64,000 nt of DNA from Atrina japonica (GCA_030159075.1 BROG01000405.1:124001-188000); one strand, 5' to 3'. Numbered from the stretch's first letter, positions 44,442-55,686 are shown. Translations and numbers: made by a program. The notes: generated from the letters alone by a model not told the origin.

Positions 44442-44942
44442 TGTACATCAATCTAATTAAAAGCCGATCTCTCACCACTCCCGTTTTCTGATGTGTCGCG
44501 TAGAGGATCTAACGCAATCCGCTATGGGGTCAAGTGCGGGTGACCTCTCGTAGATGTGTTCAACCAATAAAAATGTGACTTACAAAATTAATGGCACAGA
44601 GATGTTATTTAATTTATAAAAAAAGGAAACCTTCAGTCTGCAAAATCCCATCTGAATATGTTTTGTGGTTCAAGCCCATCCAGGGTTAGGAACATAATTA
44701 TGCACTACCATATTTGTCTGGTTCATGTTGTTTATAATGTTAAAATGTTTACATCTCTTTTCTATTTGATTGCTTACAAGATTATGTAAGTCCCTTTTTC
44801 ATTGGTCAAAAATGACACACCTAACTGTGACCTAAGAGGTCATCTGCACGTGACCCCATATTGGATTGTGTTAGATCCCATATGCGACCTATCAGAAAAC
44901 CAGAGCAATTAGTGATCGGTTTTTAATTAGATTGATTGTACA
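44442..44942. mobile_element. Long-TIR MITE (about 500 bp, arms about 150 bp)
   Basis: TGTACATCAATCTAATTAAA at the left and its reverse complement at the right (TTTTAATTAGATTGATTGTACA). The arms stay alignable inward through GGATCTAACGCAATCC and GGGGTCAAGTGC. It lies about 460 bp before the MACIR-like coding exon. Confidence 0.85.
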
Positions 44943-45399
44943 TGCAGTTGACTTAGTACAGTGGCTAATTAATCTTTTTAACAAAACCTCTTTTGAGAGA
45001 CCACCTGTCTTGAGAAACCACATTTCAGTGGCAGATAGGGTGATGTGTCAAGACAAGTTCCACTGTAATATTTGTTGAATTCCATCTTCATTTTTTTTCA
45101 TGTTTCAAAGACAGAAGTCATTTTAACTAAGGTGCATTGTTCAGTGGGCCTTCTCTGTGTCACACTAACTATAGCATCTTGATGGGCAAAATTTGGGCCT
45201 TTCTTGCAAAATGATACATCCTGATACATTTATGGCATCCTTTGTTGAACAGGAACTTTATCATTGCCATAGTGAAAAATCACTTCAACAGTTATTGTGA
45301 AAGCGTATAAAATAAAATGGCTTCTCGCTGAGGCTGCTTTTAAGTTAGTTTGTTTGAACCTCAGAGTCTGTTTTATTGACAATATGTTTTCTATTTCAG

Positions 45400-45419
45400 A
45401 CTGGATTGAATGAGTGAAA
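45400..45419 (+). other. 3' splice site and residual 5' UTR of the MACIR-like exon
   Basis: ATGTTTTCTATTTCAG ends at 45399, a good polypyrimidine tract and AG. A TGA in the main frame (45411-45413) closes it upstream, so the coding sequence begins in this exon and at least one non-coding 5' exon is expected further upstream. Confidence 0.7.
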
Positions 45420-45451
45420 ATGACACAGAATGGATGTTATTGTTGCGTTAA
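45410..45451 (+). promoter_or_regulatory. Overlapping upstream ORF
   Basis: ATG at 45410, 10 nt before the main ATG and in another frame, encodes 13 residues (MSENDTEWMLLLR) and stops at 45449-45451 inside the main frame. It would be translated only if the spliced leader joins as proposed. Confidence 0.45.
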
Positions 45452-46127
45452 GACGTCTGATAGTAATATGGATATTGATGTTGCTCTGAATGAACTGGGC
45501 ATGCTCAGTGCCGTAACTGAAAGCCGTAAACAGTATTTACACGAAAGGAGAAGAACACAGAAGGATGCAGTCAGTATCAATGCTCATGCGGAAAGAAAGT
45601 GCGGAAATACAGGATTTAAAGTTGTGCAATTTGATCCTGCGTTTGTAACAGGATTTTCATCGACAGTGTCACCGCCTGTCACCCACCAAACTCTACCTCA
45701 CACTTCCACTGTGACTGTTGATCCGTCTTTTGGTGTCAAGTATCGCGAACTTGAGACTGAGGCTGACAAAAATCGAAAAGTTAGAATTCGGAGGTCACTG
45801 TTCCGTAAAAGTCGATACAAAAGATTCCAAAGGCCATATGAAGTTCCATGGCGATTAAATAGTTCTTTGCCGGAGGCAGATATGAGAGATATACAAAAGG
45901 CGGAAATAGTGCAATCCAAATCAAACTCATCCTCTCCTGTCAAGTCTTTCTCCGATTCATGTGCCACAACTTTGACAAGGTCAAGGTCACTTGGGAATTT
46001 AGACTTTGCCAAGTTAAGCATAAATGAATTTATTGAAAAACATATTCTTAGCACAGGAGAGAAGGAAGAAATGGATAAAATGTCACACCATCTAGAAAAC
46101 TTGCACGTGACTGATAAATCCTTATGA
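45420..46127 (+). CDS. MACIR: MACIR (C5orf30)-like UNC119-binding protein homologue
   Basis: A 235-residue single-exon protein. Vertebrate MACIR (about 206 aa) is a small UNC119-binding regulator of macrophage metabolism and lipidated-protein/ciliary trafficking. Recognisable colinear blocks, compared with the vertebrate protein from memory, are: residues 66-81 FKVVQFDPAFVTGFSS (YQILHMDSNYLVGFTT type); 129-143 RKSRYKRFQRPYEVP (basic stretch then QPYEIP); 187-202 RSRSLGNLDFAKLSIN (HSKSLDYLNLDKMNI); and 222-230 SHHLENLHV (QYQLQHLTL). There is no signal peptide or membrane segment. The region between the blocks is Ser/Thr-rich and probably disordered. I chose ATG 45420 because a stop lies in frame just upstream; an alternative start at 45468 (MDIDVALNEL) is possible. 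Head to head with TUBGCP5. The family call rests on short motifs. Confidence 0.75.
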   Translation: MTQNGCYCCVKTSDSNMDIDVALNELGMLSAVTESRKQYLHERRRTQKDAVSINAHAERKCGNTGFKVVQFDPAFVTGFSSTVSPPVTHQTLPHTSTVTVDPSFGVKYRELETEADKNRKVRIRRSLFRKSRYKRFQRPYEVPWRLNSSLPEADMRDIQKAEIVQSKSNSSSPVKSFSDSCATTLTRSRSLGNLDFAKLSINEFIEKHILSTGEKEEMDKMSHHLENLHVTDKSL

Positions 46128-47545
46128 TATGTTCCTAATCTCACCAGCACCCCTAAAGAATAAGTAGAGCAAGTGGCATGGGCCATTTCATTTGCGTGAA
46201 AGGGGTGGATGTGTTACTGGGTACAGCTGTGTACATACTCCCTTAACTTATTTCAGTATCCTGCTTACAGAGAACTGGTCAATTTGTACAGGTTGTTAAT
46301 ATTTAAATATGTACCTGTACATCAGTATCCGGTACTTGTTATATGTGTATACATGTACATCGGACAGCATTATTGGTCAGATGATGAAAGTATAATGAAA
46401 CAGAGGATAGACTAACATTTACTTACTTCACATAGATTCTATTTATACATTCAGTTTTTGTGCAGATTAAACATATCTACATGTAGAACAAATTGATCTT
46501 ACCCAGAAAGTTTTAGTAGTTGACAGGGTACTGCAATTTTTTTTTTTTTCGAATCATATTCAATGCTTAGATTTTATGAAATTTGAATAATTTACTCTGA
46601 TTTTAAACAGAGAGGAGTGATATAAATTTGATATTGATAATGATATAAATACAAATCATGTACTAGTAGAAAAACACGGGGATACAGAAATGAAAGACAA
46701 AATTACATGTAGTTACCCTTTAAATAAATTCAAATTCTTATTTTACTTCAGAGAAAATTTGTTATACATATAAGATGATTGTACATCTACATGCTGTTAG
46801 ATATATAGTCTAGATATATATAATAGATATTTAATAACTTTATGATATCAGGGTTTTTTTATTTCTTCTCTCAAGAAACAGGAGCCTGTACCCTTCCAGT
46901 TGGGAATTTTTTGGTATTTTCCACAAATTGGGATAAATCTGACTATCTAATTTCTCTGATATTTCAGTGTTTAATTTATTCAAATTTACAAAGCTTGCGT
47001 TGCATTTTGCATGTATTTGCTGAAGAAAATTCAACTACAGTTATTTTTACTTTATAAACTTCTCTAACTTTAAAAATTAATAAAAGAAAATACTATTCTC
47101 AGCAAGAATAAAAACTGGGAATATTTTGGCCTGATATTGGGGAAAATGTTACATTTTGCCATTGGGAATGCGGCCTTATACTGGACCTGCACTGACCCTA
47201 AAAAACCTGGATATATATAATTACATATATAAATATGATTTTGAAAAAGGACAATTTTGATATTCAAAATGATGTTATAGTACATACATGTACATATTGT
47301 AAAATCGACTTTTGATTAGTGGTATTCATTTAAACAGGAATTTATATATTTTTGTTTTATTCAGTTCTATCCTTTACACTTGTCAAGATGTGGACATTAT
47401 ATAAAAAGTAACACTCTCATTTGATATTTTCTGGACAGGACATGTATTATTTATGATCATCTTGAGTGATACAACCAATGCTTTTAATGCTGCTCAATCT
47501 ATTACCACTTGTTATTTCTACAAATGTATGTACATATATCGTCCT
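46128..47545 (+). other. Probable 3' UTR/flank of the MACIR-like gene
   Basis: No further gene is seen. AATAAA occurs at 46723-46728 and again near 47079. Fragments of the 'TTGGGAAT' dispersed repeat lie at 46890-46960 and 47100-47210. Confidence 0.4.
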
Positions 47546-47604
47546 TAAAGGGGCATTAGCTGTGTGTATTTTTCAAAATTCCCCCCTTATTTTCTACTTA
47601 AATA

Positions 47605-48031
47605 GGGAACATTTGAGTTAGCCCAGATTACCGTTGTAATCCTGCTATTATTATCGCCAGTTGCGTTATTCTAGAAAAATGTTCCTTGATGTTATTTCCG
47701 GTTTCGGTAATATTTAGATAGCCCCGACAGCACAGTGGGTAAAAGCGCCCTGCAAGTGGTCGGAAGGTCCTGGGTTCGATTCCCGGTCTGTTCGCACATT
47801 TCCCCTCCTGCTACATTTTGGCGTTTAACTAAATAACCCACTGTAGTATGTTTTAAGAGTCTCTTGGGTTTCTTTATACAAAATAAATTTAATGTGCTAA
47901 AAAGTAAAAATATTTCCATTTACTTTGCGAAGGTAAATATGAAAACCGGAAGAACATATGAGGAACAACATCGAGAAGGCGCAAATAAATGCAGGATCAT
48001 TACGGTAATCTGGGCTAACTCGAAAGTTCCC
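47605..48031. mobile_element. MITE family B (GGGAAC ends, TA target) with tRNA-like core
   Basis: The left arm starts GGGAACATTTGAGTTAGCCC and the right arm is its reverse complement (GGGCTAACTCGAAAGTTCCC). TA flanks both sides. Weaker pairing continues inward (CCTGC...CGCC, CCGGTTT). Confidence 0.85.
47721..47796 (+). mobile_element. tRNA-like segment inside MITE B
   Basis: GCCCCGACAGCACAGTGGGT resembles a tRNA 5' half with an A box, and GGTTCGATTCC (47773-47783) is a perfect B box. The 5' GCCCCGA has no matching 3' acceptor strand and the anticodon arm is degenerate. This indicates a tRNA-derived SINE head, not a functional tRNA gene. Confidence 0.7.
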
Positions 48032-48275
48032 TATTGATATACAACAACAAAAACAGATATACACAGGCATAAAAGTTCATAAATTCCAATTTATTTTGTG
48101 AAAATTGCTTGAGAAACCCAGGTTTGATACTTTTTCAATTGCAAATGATTAACTCAACCTTACTAATTGTATACATGTATAGATATTTGAATACCACACT
48201 GAACCTGACATTATTTTCACAAAATAAATAGTAATATAAGGTTTTTTATGCTTGTGTATAGCTCTTAATTGTAAT

Positions 48276-48412
48276 TGTTCCCAGGCTACTCCCTGTTACC
48301 AGCCACTTCCATGATGACAGTTTAAAAAAAATAACTTACTGCTACCTAAAGAAGCCTAGGATATGTAAGTATGAGTTACTGAAAAGTCCAGGTATTCATT
48401 GTTTGGCTGTAT
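48276..48412. mobile_element. Repeat C nested in MITE A
   Basis: Starts TTCCCAGGCTACTCCCTGTT and ends AGTCCAGGTATTCATTGTTT. A sister copy is at 51839-51978. Confidence 0.75.
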
Positions 48413-48799
48413 CTAGTAAAAGTAGAAAAATATCAAAATAATTATTTTGGCAAACACAGAAAATGTCCCTTTAAACAAGTTTACTGTTTTGTTCTTTGAC
48501 CGGTACACGTACAATGTACGTTTATATAGCATTTTGATAGCATTTTATTTATTTATTTAACTTGAGTCATAATTTATTTCTGTGTATTTATGTATAAATG
48601 CTGTCACCTTGTGCTCTTAATTTAAAGGTTTGTGTTGTGTTTTTACATTTTGTGATTTTTGATGAAATTGATTATTTTCTGATTTGTAAGAACTGTGTGT
48701 GTGTTACTGTATGATTGACAGTTCTGTTACACATAATCGTGTTACACGTGCACCTCTCATTTGTTAATCAGTTGATTTAAGGCAGAGTGGTTGTGGTTG

Positions 48800-49055
48800 T
48801 TCAAGGGTTTTCCAAACACTTTTGGGATTGGGGCATGGGCCTTTGGAATTTTTGCAGCATTTGATTGAAATTTGGATATCTAGAAATACACAAAACTAAT
48901 GTATGTTAAAATACAAGAATCTCTTCAAATTCATTGTTATTTGACTTCAATTGGGAAATTTCAACTGCAAATTGGGGGAAAATACATTGTTTTTACATTG
49001 GGAATGGGGCCTTATTTCGACCCCGTATGATACATGTTAGGTGGAAAATCCCCGT
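48800..49055. repeat. Dispersed 'TTGGGAATGGGGCC' repeat
   Basis: Contains GGGCCTTTGGAATTTTTGCA, GAAATACACAAAACTAATG and GGGAATGGGGCCTTATTTCG. Closely similar to 34395-34640. Confidence 0.65.
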
Positions 49056-49059
49056 TGTT

Positions 49060-50150
49060 GTTTTCAGGCTGATTTGGTTCTGGACCTTATCTTCCCCAAA
49101 TTTGACTGAAAATTCCCAATTGAAACGTTTCACAAATTTTGCCCAATAATGTGTGTAATATTTGAATAAATGTCTGAAAACATAATGATAAAACAACAGA
49201 CATTTCTGCACAACTATCCACTAATTTCTTGTCGTAATATGGAATTTACACTTTCTGAATTTGACATCGTGATTGCTTATGTTGATGTAATCAAATTTAT
49301 TACGGTATATATGTACATGTATCAAGGGAAATTGTAACTAATCGGTAACTATGTTGATATAGTGTATAGATTTTCAGTTATGTTTTTTTTCTGAGAAGTA
49401 TCAAATTCCTGTTATTTTTCCAAATTATAACGGACCTGGCCCCAGTCCTAAAATGTTGAAAAGGCCTGCAATGTCACCGAGTCAGTCTAGTGACCTGGCC
49501 AATGAAATTCATTTGCTGTCAAGCAATGGCGGGTATAGTTTTGTGCTGTAAATAAACTTCTGAAAGTTTTAAACATCTTTACAAAATCTTAGAGGTGAAT
49601 TCTCTTTAGCTGTACTACATGTACAACTTGTATGTAGCATCTCTAGGGCAAAGGATAATAAATATGTGTGAACGTTGTGCTTAACTCATTTACCCCTAAA
49701 CACACATTTGGACTGGTCTAAGTCATTGATTTACAGAAGAGTCCATTGTTTTTCAGGGGTTGGTGAGTTAAAGGCTTTTTGTCTCCCATTAAGCTATAAC
49801 CTATGTCACATTGACATGTTAAACAGCATTTTTTCAAGTCAAATTTAAAGGTTTTTTTTTTTAAAGTGTAGATTTATTGAGGAAGAATAAAGGTTTACCT
49901 AATATCATTTTTTCCTGAAAGTGCTTGAATTGTTAGATTTTTTTATTTTTTTTGGTAAAATATTTTTTTCGATAAGGTCTTTACTTTGTAATGGACATGA
50001 ACCCATATATTCTTTACATGCAGAATACTGGTCATAACCACAATGACCACTGTCGTTATTGAACACCACGGGTCTGTCTTGAAAAGTACATCTTCAAGGA
50101 TGATAGAGGTGGTTTACCCAAAATAGATTCCACTATTTCACGGCTCCAAA
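49060..50150. other. Intergenic, no gene seen
   Basis: AT-rich. Holds only the small MITE at 49682-49771 (AACTCATTTACCCCTAAA to TTTCAGGGGTTGGTGAGTTA). Confidence 0.5.
49682..49771. mobile_element. Small MITE, best-preserved copy
   Basis: TTAACTCATTTACCCCTAAA at the left; TTTTCAGGGGTTGGTGAGTTAA at the right is its near reverse complement. Another copy is at 50706-50797. Confidence 0.75.
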
Positions 50151-50655
50151 TTAGCGGTAGTCCGCCAGTCAGAGATCAGTAACTTCTGAAGCAGACTACA
50201 TGTAGTCAAGGTTGTGCATCAATTAGTCCGCCAGTCAGAGTCCAGTAACTTCTGAAGCGGACTAGTCAAAGCTGTGCATCAGATAGTCCGCCAGTCAGAG
50301 ATCAGTAACTTCTGAAGCGGACTAGTCAAAGCTGTGCATCAGATAGTCCGCCAGTCAGAGATCAGTAACTTCTGAAGCCGACTAGTCAAGGTTGTGTATC
50401 AGATAGTCTGCCAGTCAGAGATCAGTAACTTCTGAAGCCGACTAGTCAAGGTTGTGCATCAGATTGTCTGCCAGTCAGACTCCAGTAACTTCTGAAGCAG
50501 ACTAGTCAAGGCTGTACATCAGATAGTCCGCCAGTCAGACTCCAGTAACTTCTGAAGCGGACTAGTCAAGGTTGTGTATTAGGTAGTCCGCCAGTCAGAG
50601 TCCAGTAACTTCTGAAGCCGACTAGTCAAGGTTGTGTATCAGATAGTCCCGTTGA
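50150..50655. repeat. 60-bp minisatellite, about 8-9 copies
   Basis: The unit contains AGTCCGCCAGTCAGAGATCA and TCTGAAGCGGACTAGTCAAG, with starts 60 bp apart. Each unit holds a small palindrome-like pair, AGTCCGCC...GCGGACT. Confidence 0.95.
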
Positions 50656-50968
50656 CTAGTAGAAAATCTGTATTATAAATATAACAGTATAAAGATGAGC
50701 TATGATTAACTCATCTACCCCTGAAAAATAATGGACTCTTCTTTAAATCAATTACTGAAGCCAGTCAAAATATGTTTTTAGGGGTATATGAGTTAACAAA
50801 AGTGTATAAGTGTAGGTACACTGAAAACCAGAATTACCTAGTCAGCCCTTTACTGATTTTTCTGAACTCAAACTAAGATAATCTTAGTTGCTTTGACTCA
50901 TAAGAATATACAAACACAAAAACAGACAACTTACTTAAACTACCAACTCGGTAAGTCTGGTACAGATT

Positions 50969-51203
50969 CAGGGGTTCAAAATTCCCCAAGTCCCAAGTCC
51001 GGGACTTGGTTAATTTAGGTTCGGACTTGGCATTTAGAAATACTTAAGTCCAAAGGACTTGCCTCATCTGCATTCATTTAATTTTACTGTACTACTTATT
51101 AACAAAATTCAGCACAGACTTTGAAATTTCTTAATTGGACTTGCCAAAAATTTACTCTACAAGTCCCAGACCTGAGTATCTAAAAAACAATTTTGAACCC
51201 CTG
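50969..51203. mobile_element. hAT-like MITE, 15-bp ends
   Basis: CAGGGGTTCAAAATT at the left and AATTTTGAACCCCTG at the right are exact reverse complements. A partial relative is at 41715-41885. Confidence 0.8.
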
Positions 51204-51371
51204 TATGTCAATTTGGTAATACATTGTACCACTTTGGGGACCAATGAATTTGTAGTAGGACCAGTAAAATTTCTTTGCAACTAGTCCAACTGACTAGTGA
51301 TACAGAAATGCTGAAGTTAACCCTTATATTTCAGACAGTCTTAGAGAAAACCAGCAGAATTTTATCATTTA

Positions 51372-51732
51372 TACTGTATACAGGGTTACTTTCGCCCCTT
51401 GTTATTTTCACCCTACTACACTTGCAAATAGTTTTGCCCTGTTTTAAATTCCCCCAGACTCGTTACAATTCCAATTCACAATATGACCTTATTTTATTGT
51501 GAAGTTTTGTTAAACATTTAATACTTGTTTATGTCTACTTTCTGCATAATTACATTAAATGGTTTTTTTTAAACAATTTTGTGTGTTGTTTAAATTGAAG
51601 TATATAATAGATACTTTCTAAAACTATTAAAATATATGACCATACCGTTTTAAATTTGCCCTACCTTTGAGCTTGCCCACTGACTATAAGGGCGAAAATA
51701 AAATGGGGGCAAAAAATTCCCTGTATACAGTA
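51372..51732. mobile_element. TIR element with TACTGTATACAGGG ends
   Basis: TACTGTATACAGGGTTACTT at the left; CCCTGTATACAGTA at the right. Inner arms (CGCCCCTTGTTATTTTC against GGGCGAAAATAAAATGG) also pair. Confidence 0.8.
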
Positions 51733-51838
51733 CATTGTAATGAGTGGCATAAGTGATACTAACATTGTACAAGTATTTCGTGAGTTTTCTGGCAACAGTC
51801 AAAATTTTGTACCTTATCATCAGGGATGTCACTGGGAA

Positions 51839-51978
51839 ACTGTGTTCCCAGGCTGCTCCCTGTTACCAGTGACTTCCATGATGACACTTTCAAAAATAAC
51901 TTATCACTACCTAAAGAAGCCTGGGATATATAAGTATGAGTTACTGAAAAGTCCAGGTATTCATTGTTTGACTGTATT
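51839..51978. mobile_element. Repeat C, second copy
   Basis: About 90% alike by eye to 48276-48412 (TGTTCCCAGGCTGCTCCCTG, then AAAGAAGCCTGGGATATATA). Confidence 0.75.
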
Positions 51979-51979
51979 T

Positions 51980-53905
51980 GTGTATCATCTTTTCTTTCAT
52001 TGTAAAGATACCAGTGTTAACTGTCTTTAATGACCACTGTATGCACTGGAAAAAGTGGGGTTTTTTTTAAGAATGGGGGGAGGGGGGTATAAGGAATTAG
52101 CTTTCAGATAGATGGTTTCTCTTGCCGATGGTATGACTATCTCAAGACAGATTTCACTGATTCACATGAAACACTATATTTCAGCGAGATCAGGCGATGG
52201 TTATAACTTTTTTTTAAGGTATCGTCTGTCAGTGTGAAGTGTTTTTGTTCTATTTGTCAGTCTTCCATAAGTTTGAAAAACCGAAACAAAAAATAGCATT
52301 CAGATTTAGCCAAAATGTTATCATGTGTCACAACGACAAGTGTGCCGTAGACAGACCTTTGTACCACATGTGATAATGCTATTAAGTAGTTTTATGCACC
52401 ACATGTAATAATTATAAAGCACCACATATATGCTTAGCAGTTTTATAACGGTAAAACTTAAACCCACCAAGCTGAGAGGATCACCTCATGCAAAGGCCAT
52501 ACCTTACATATAGGATCATGCGATAATGAAAAGAAATAAAAATTCAAACTGACTGTTAGAATTTCTATTTCAACACCCCACACCCCCAGAAAGTTTTTTT
52601 TTTCTCAGTATTGTGAAATATAATAGGAAATATTTACAGGAAAACCAGTGCTGTAGATAAATCAGGGGCACCTTGTTGTTGTAATTTGCTGGTTTTGATG
52701 GTAATTTAGTCAAGTAAAAAACAATAGATGTAACAAAGATAATGGTTGTATTGTATTGTAAATGTAAGATGAAATTTTATTGCTTGATATTCATGAAATT
52801 TTGATCCATTTATTTTGTTTATTGAAAGGGGATTATTACTGTAACCTAAAATGGCTAAAGAAAAAAAAAAATTCTGAACATGTATTAAAAGGTATTAAAT
52901 GATTTACATCCAATTGCCTAAATGAATTTGAAGTTTGCAGTGATTTTAAAGAAAAACTTAAAAGTATCTTATACACATAACATAGATTTGTTTTTCACCT
53001 GGTATCAAGACTAGATAGAAATGTAACACAGTATTATTTACTTTTGAAATTATTTTGGATTGTCAGGACATTTGATTTTGTTCCTTTCTAGTACAGGAAT
53101 CAGTCTTGATAGACCACCCCAACTGCCACTAAAATGTGGTCTCTCAAGACAGGTGGTTTATCAAAAAAAAAAGGTTTTATTAAAAATATTAATTAGCCAA
53201 GTTTTCGAAATGTTCTTGTCTCAAAAGACAGGTGGTCATTCACGAGAGTGGTCTGTCAAGACATGTTTCAATGTAGAAAATCTAAGCTGTAAGCCTCCAT
53301 TTATAAGAATGAAAATGATTTTTTTTATATCAATGAAATGAGGATGTCAGATCTAATTTGCATTCCAGACTGACATTCCTATGTTTGTTTACAAGTGTTG
53401 CTATGGACACTGATTCTGTACTTGTTAACCTAACAATAAAATGTCATTTACATCACACTTGTTTCATATTTCATTTAATTAAGGTATAAAGAACTTGTTT
53501 GCTAAAACAAGAGCCCTGTGCCACAAATTTGAAAATTATTTATTTATTTCAGTATTTTGGCTATTTAACTATGGACTTCTGAATGATATGAGCTTATAGA
53601 ACCCCTACAGCTTTATAGATGGTATTATTTACTGATTTTTACTTAAACAAAAGTTAATCATTAAAAACTATCTATTTCCCTAAAATCCACTGCAAATGAC
53701 TGTTACCTTGTAAGAGGGTGTGACTGTTGAGACTGTGTCAGCCAATCGGAGCATTCCTAACTTTGTCTTAATCAAACAAACCACAAGTTAACATCTGAAG
53801 CACCATTGATGTGTAATGCTTGTTTCAGTATAATAAAACAGTTATTCATGTATTATTAAAGTAATTAGCAAGAGTCTGGTTTAGTATGTCCCTCAAATTT
53901 ACTTT
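51980..53905. other. Intergenic, no gene seen
   Basis: Includes a segment at 53090-53270 with GTGGTCTCTCAAGACAGGTGG-type inverted pieces resembling the 44985-45065 stretch. No supported coding sequence. Confidence 0.45.
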
Positions 53906-53909
53906 TGCC

Positions 53910-55385
53910 TATAAGGGCCCTTACATCATTATAGATGATAATGTGGCCTATAAGAACCCTTACAGCATTATAGATAATTGACCTAGAAGAACCCTTTAAT
54001 ATTATAGATGATAATGTGACCTATAAGAACACTTACATAATTATAGATGATAATATGGCCTATAAGAACACTTACAGCATTATAGATGATAATGTGACCT
54101 ATAAGAACCCTTACAGCATTATAGATGATAATATGGCCTATAAGGGCCCTTACAGCATTATAGATGATAATGTGACCTATAAGAACCCTTACAGCATTAT
54201 AGATGATAATGTGACCTATAAGAACCCTTACAGCTATGGCCCATAAGAACCCTTACAGCATTATAGATGATAATATGGCCTATAAGAACCCTTACAGCAT
54301 TATGGGTGATAATTTGGCTTATAAGGGAATAAGCAAGAGTCTGGTTTTGTATTTCCCTCAAGTTCGCTTCCCTTATTGTCTAATATTTTGTATTTTCCTC
54401 TTTTGATTACATTTTTTCTAGGTTTGACAAAATCGTTATTGAATGAATACTTGTGTCATTTCCATGATCTTCCTCATTCATACCCATTTAATAATTGTAT
54501 ACCATGGCCTATAATGGCTCTTACATGTGGTCTATAATGACCCTTACAGCATTATAGATGATAATGTGACCTATAAAAACCCTTACAGCATTATAGATGA
54601 TAATGTGACCTATAAGAACCCTTACAGCATTATAGATGATAATGTGACCTATAAGAACCCTTACAGCATTATAGATGATAATGTGACCTATAAGAACCCT
54701 TACAGCATTATAGATGATAATGTGACCTATAAGGGCCCTTACAGCATTATAGATGATAATGTGACCTATAAAAACCCTTACAGCATTATAGATGATAATG
54801 TGACCTATAAGAACCCTTACAGCATTATAGATGATAATATGGCCTATAAGAACCCTTACAGCATTATGGTGATAATGTGGTCTATAAGAACCCTTACAAC
54901 ATTATAGATGATAATGTGACCTATAAGAACCCTTACAGCATTATGGTGATAATGTGGTCTATAAGAACCCTTACAGCATTATAGATGATAATGTGGCCTA
55001 TAAGAACCCTTACAGCATTATGGTGATAATGTGGTCTATAAGAACCCTTACAACATTATAGATGATAATGTGACCTATAAGGGCCCTTACAGCATTATAG
55101 ATGACAATGTGACCTATAAGGGTCCTTACAGCATTATAGATGACAATGTGACCTATAAGGGCCCTTACAGCATTATAGATGACAATGTGACCTATAAGGG
55201 TCCTTACAGCATTATAGATGACAATGTGACCTATAAGGGTCCTTACAGCATTATAGATGACAATGTGACCTATAAGGGTCCTTACAGCATTATAGATGAT
55301 AATGTGACCTATAAGGGCCCTTACAGCATTATAGATGACAATGTGACCTATAAAAACCCTTACAGCATTATAGGTGATATAGCCT
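53910..55385. repeat. 39-bp minisatellite, about 33 copies in two blocks
   Basis: The unit contains TTACAGCATTATAGATGATA and ATGTGACCTATAAGAACC. The blocks are 53910-54325 and 54515-55385. Thirteen-codon periodicity keeps frames open on both strands (YSIIDDNVTYKNP). Confidence 0.95.
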
Positions 55386-55686
55386 AAAAGAATCTCGTAC
55401 CTTCTTGACCTGGACACGTTTAACTCTTCTGTAAATCAATGTCTTTGACCAGTCCAAATGTGTCTTTAGGGGAAATGGGTCAAGCATAACAACATTAAAA
55501 TCACACTGGCAAGAGTTATTGTTCATATTTTTCACCATACCTACTGGTGCAAATTGAGGGAAAATCCCCATTTTATGTAAAGCCTGTCATAACCAAATAG
55601 AGAGCAGAATGTCTGTATGATAATCAAAAGATTATTCCGCCCATCATCTTAGGTGTACCTGACAATATGTGCATTTCATTTGGTTT

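Larger units (their letters stand above)
47546..48473. mobile_element. MITE family A copy carrying two nested insertions
   Basis: Left end TTAAAGGGGCATTAGCTGTG; right end CACAGAAAATGTCCCTTTAA. The element's own sequence is interrupted by 47605-48031 and by 48276-48412. With both removed, it resumes the family A order. Confidence 0.85.

Noticed and set aside
45698..46186. 162-residue minus-strand frame antisense to the MACIR-like exon
   Set aside because: Shadow of the real plus-strand coding sequence, which carries conserved family motifs.
47721..47796. A functional tRNA gene
   Set aside because: The B box is good, but the acceptor stem does not pair and the anticodon arm is degenerate. It sits inside a MITE.
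50150..50655. A CRISPR-like array (60-bp periodic repeats)
   Set aside because: There are no unique spacers; the whole 60-bp unit repeats, and the genome is eukaryotic.
54016..55417. Open frames of 76-135 residues in the 39-bp array (YSIIDDNVTYKNP repeats)
   Set aside because: The unit length is a multiple of 3 and frames are open on both strands. There is no start context, flanking exon or family similarity.
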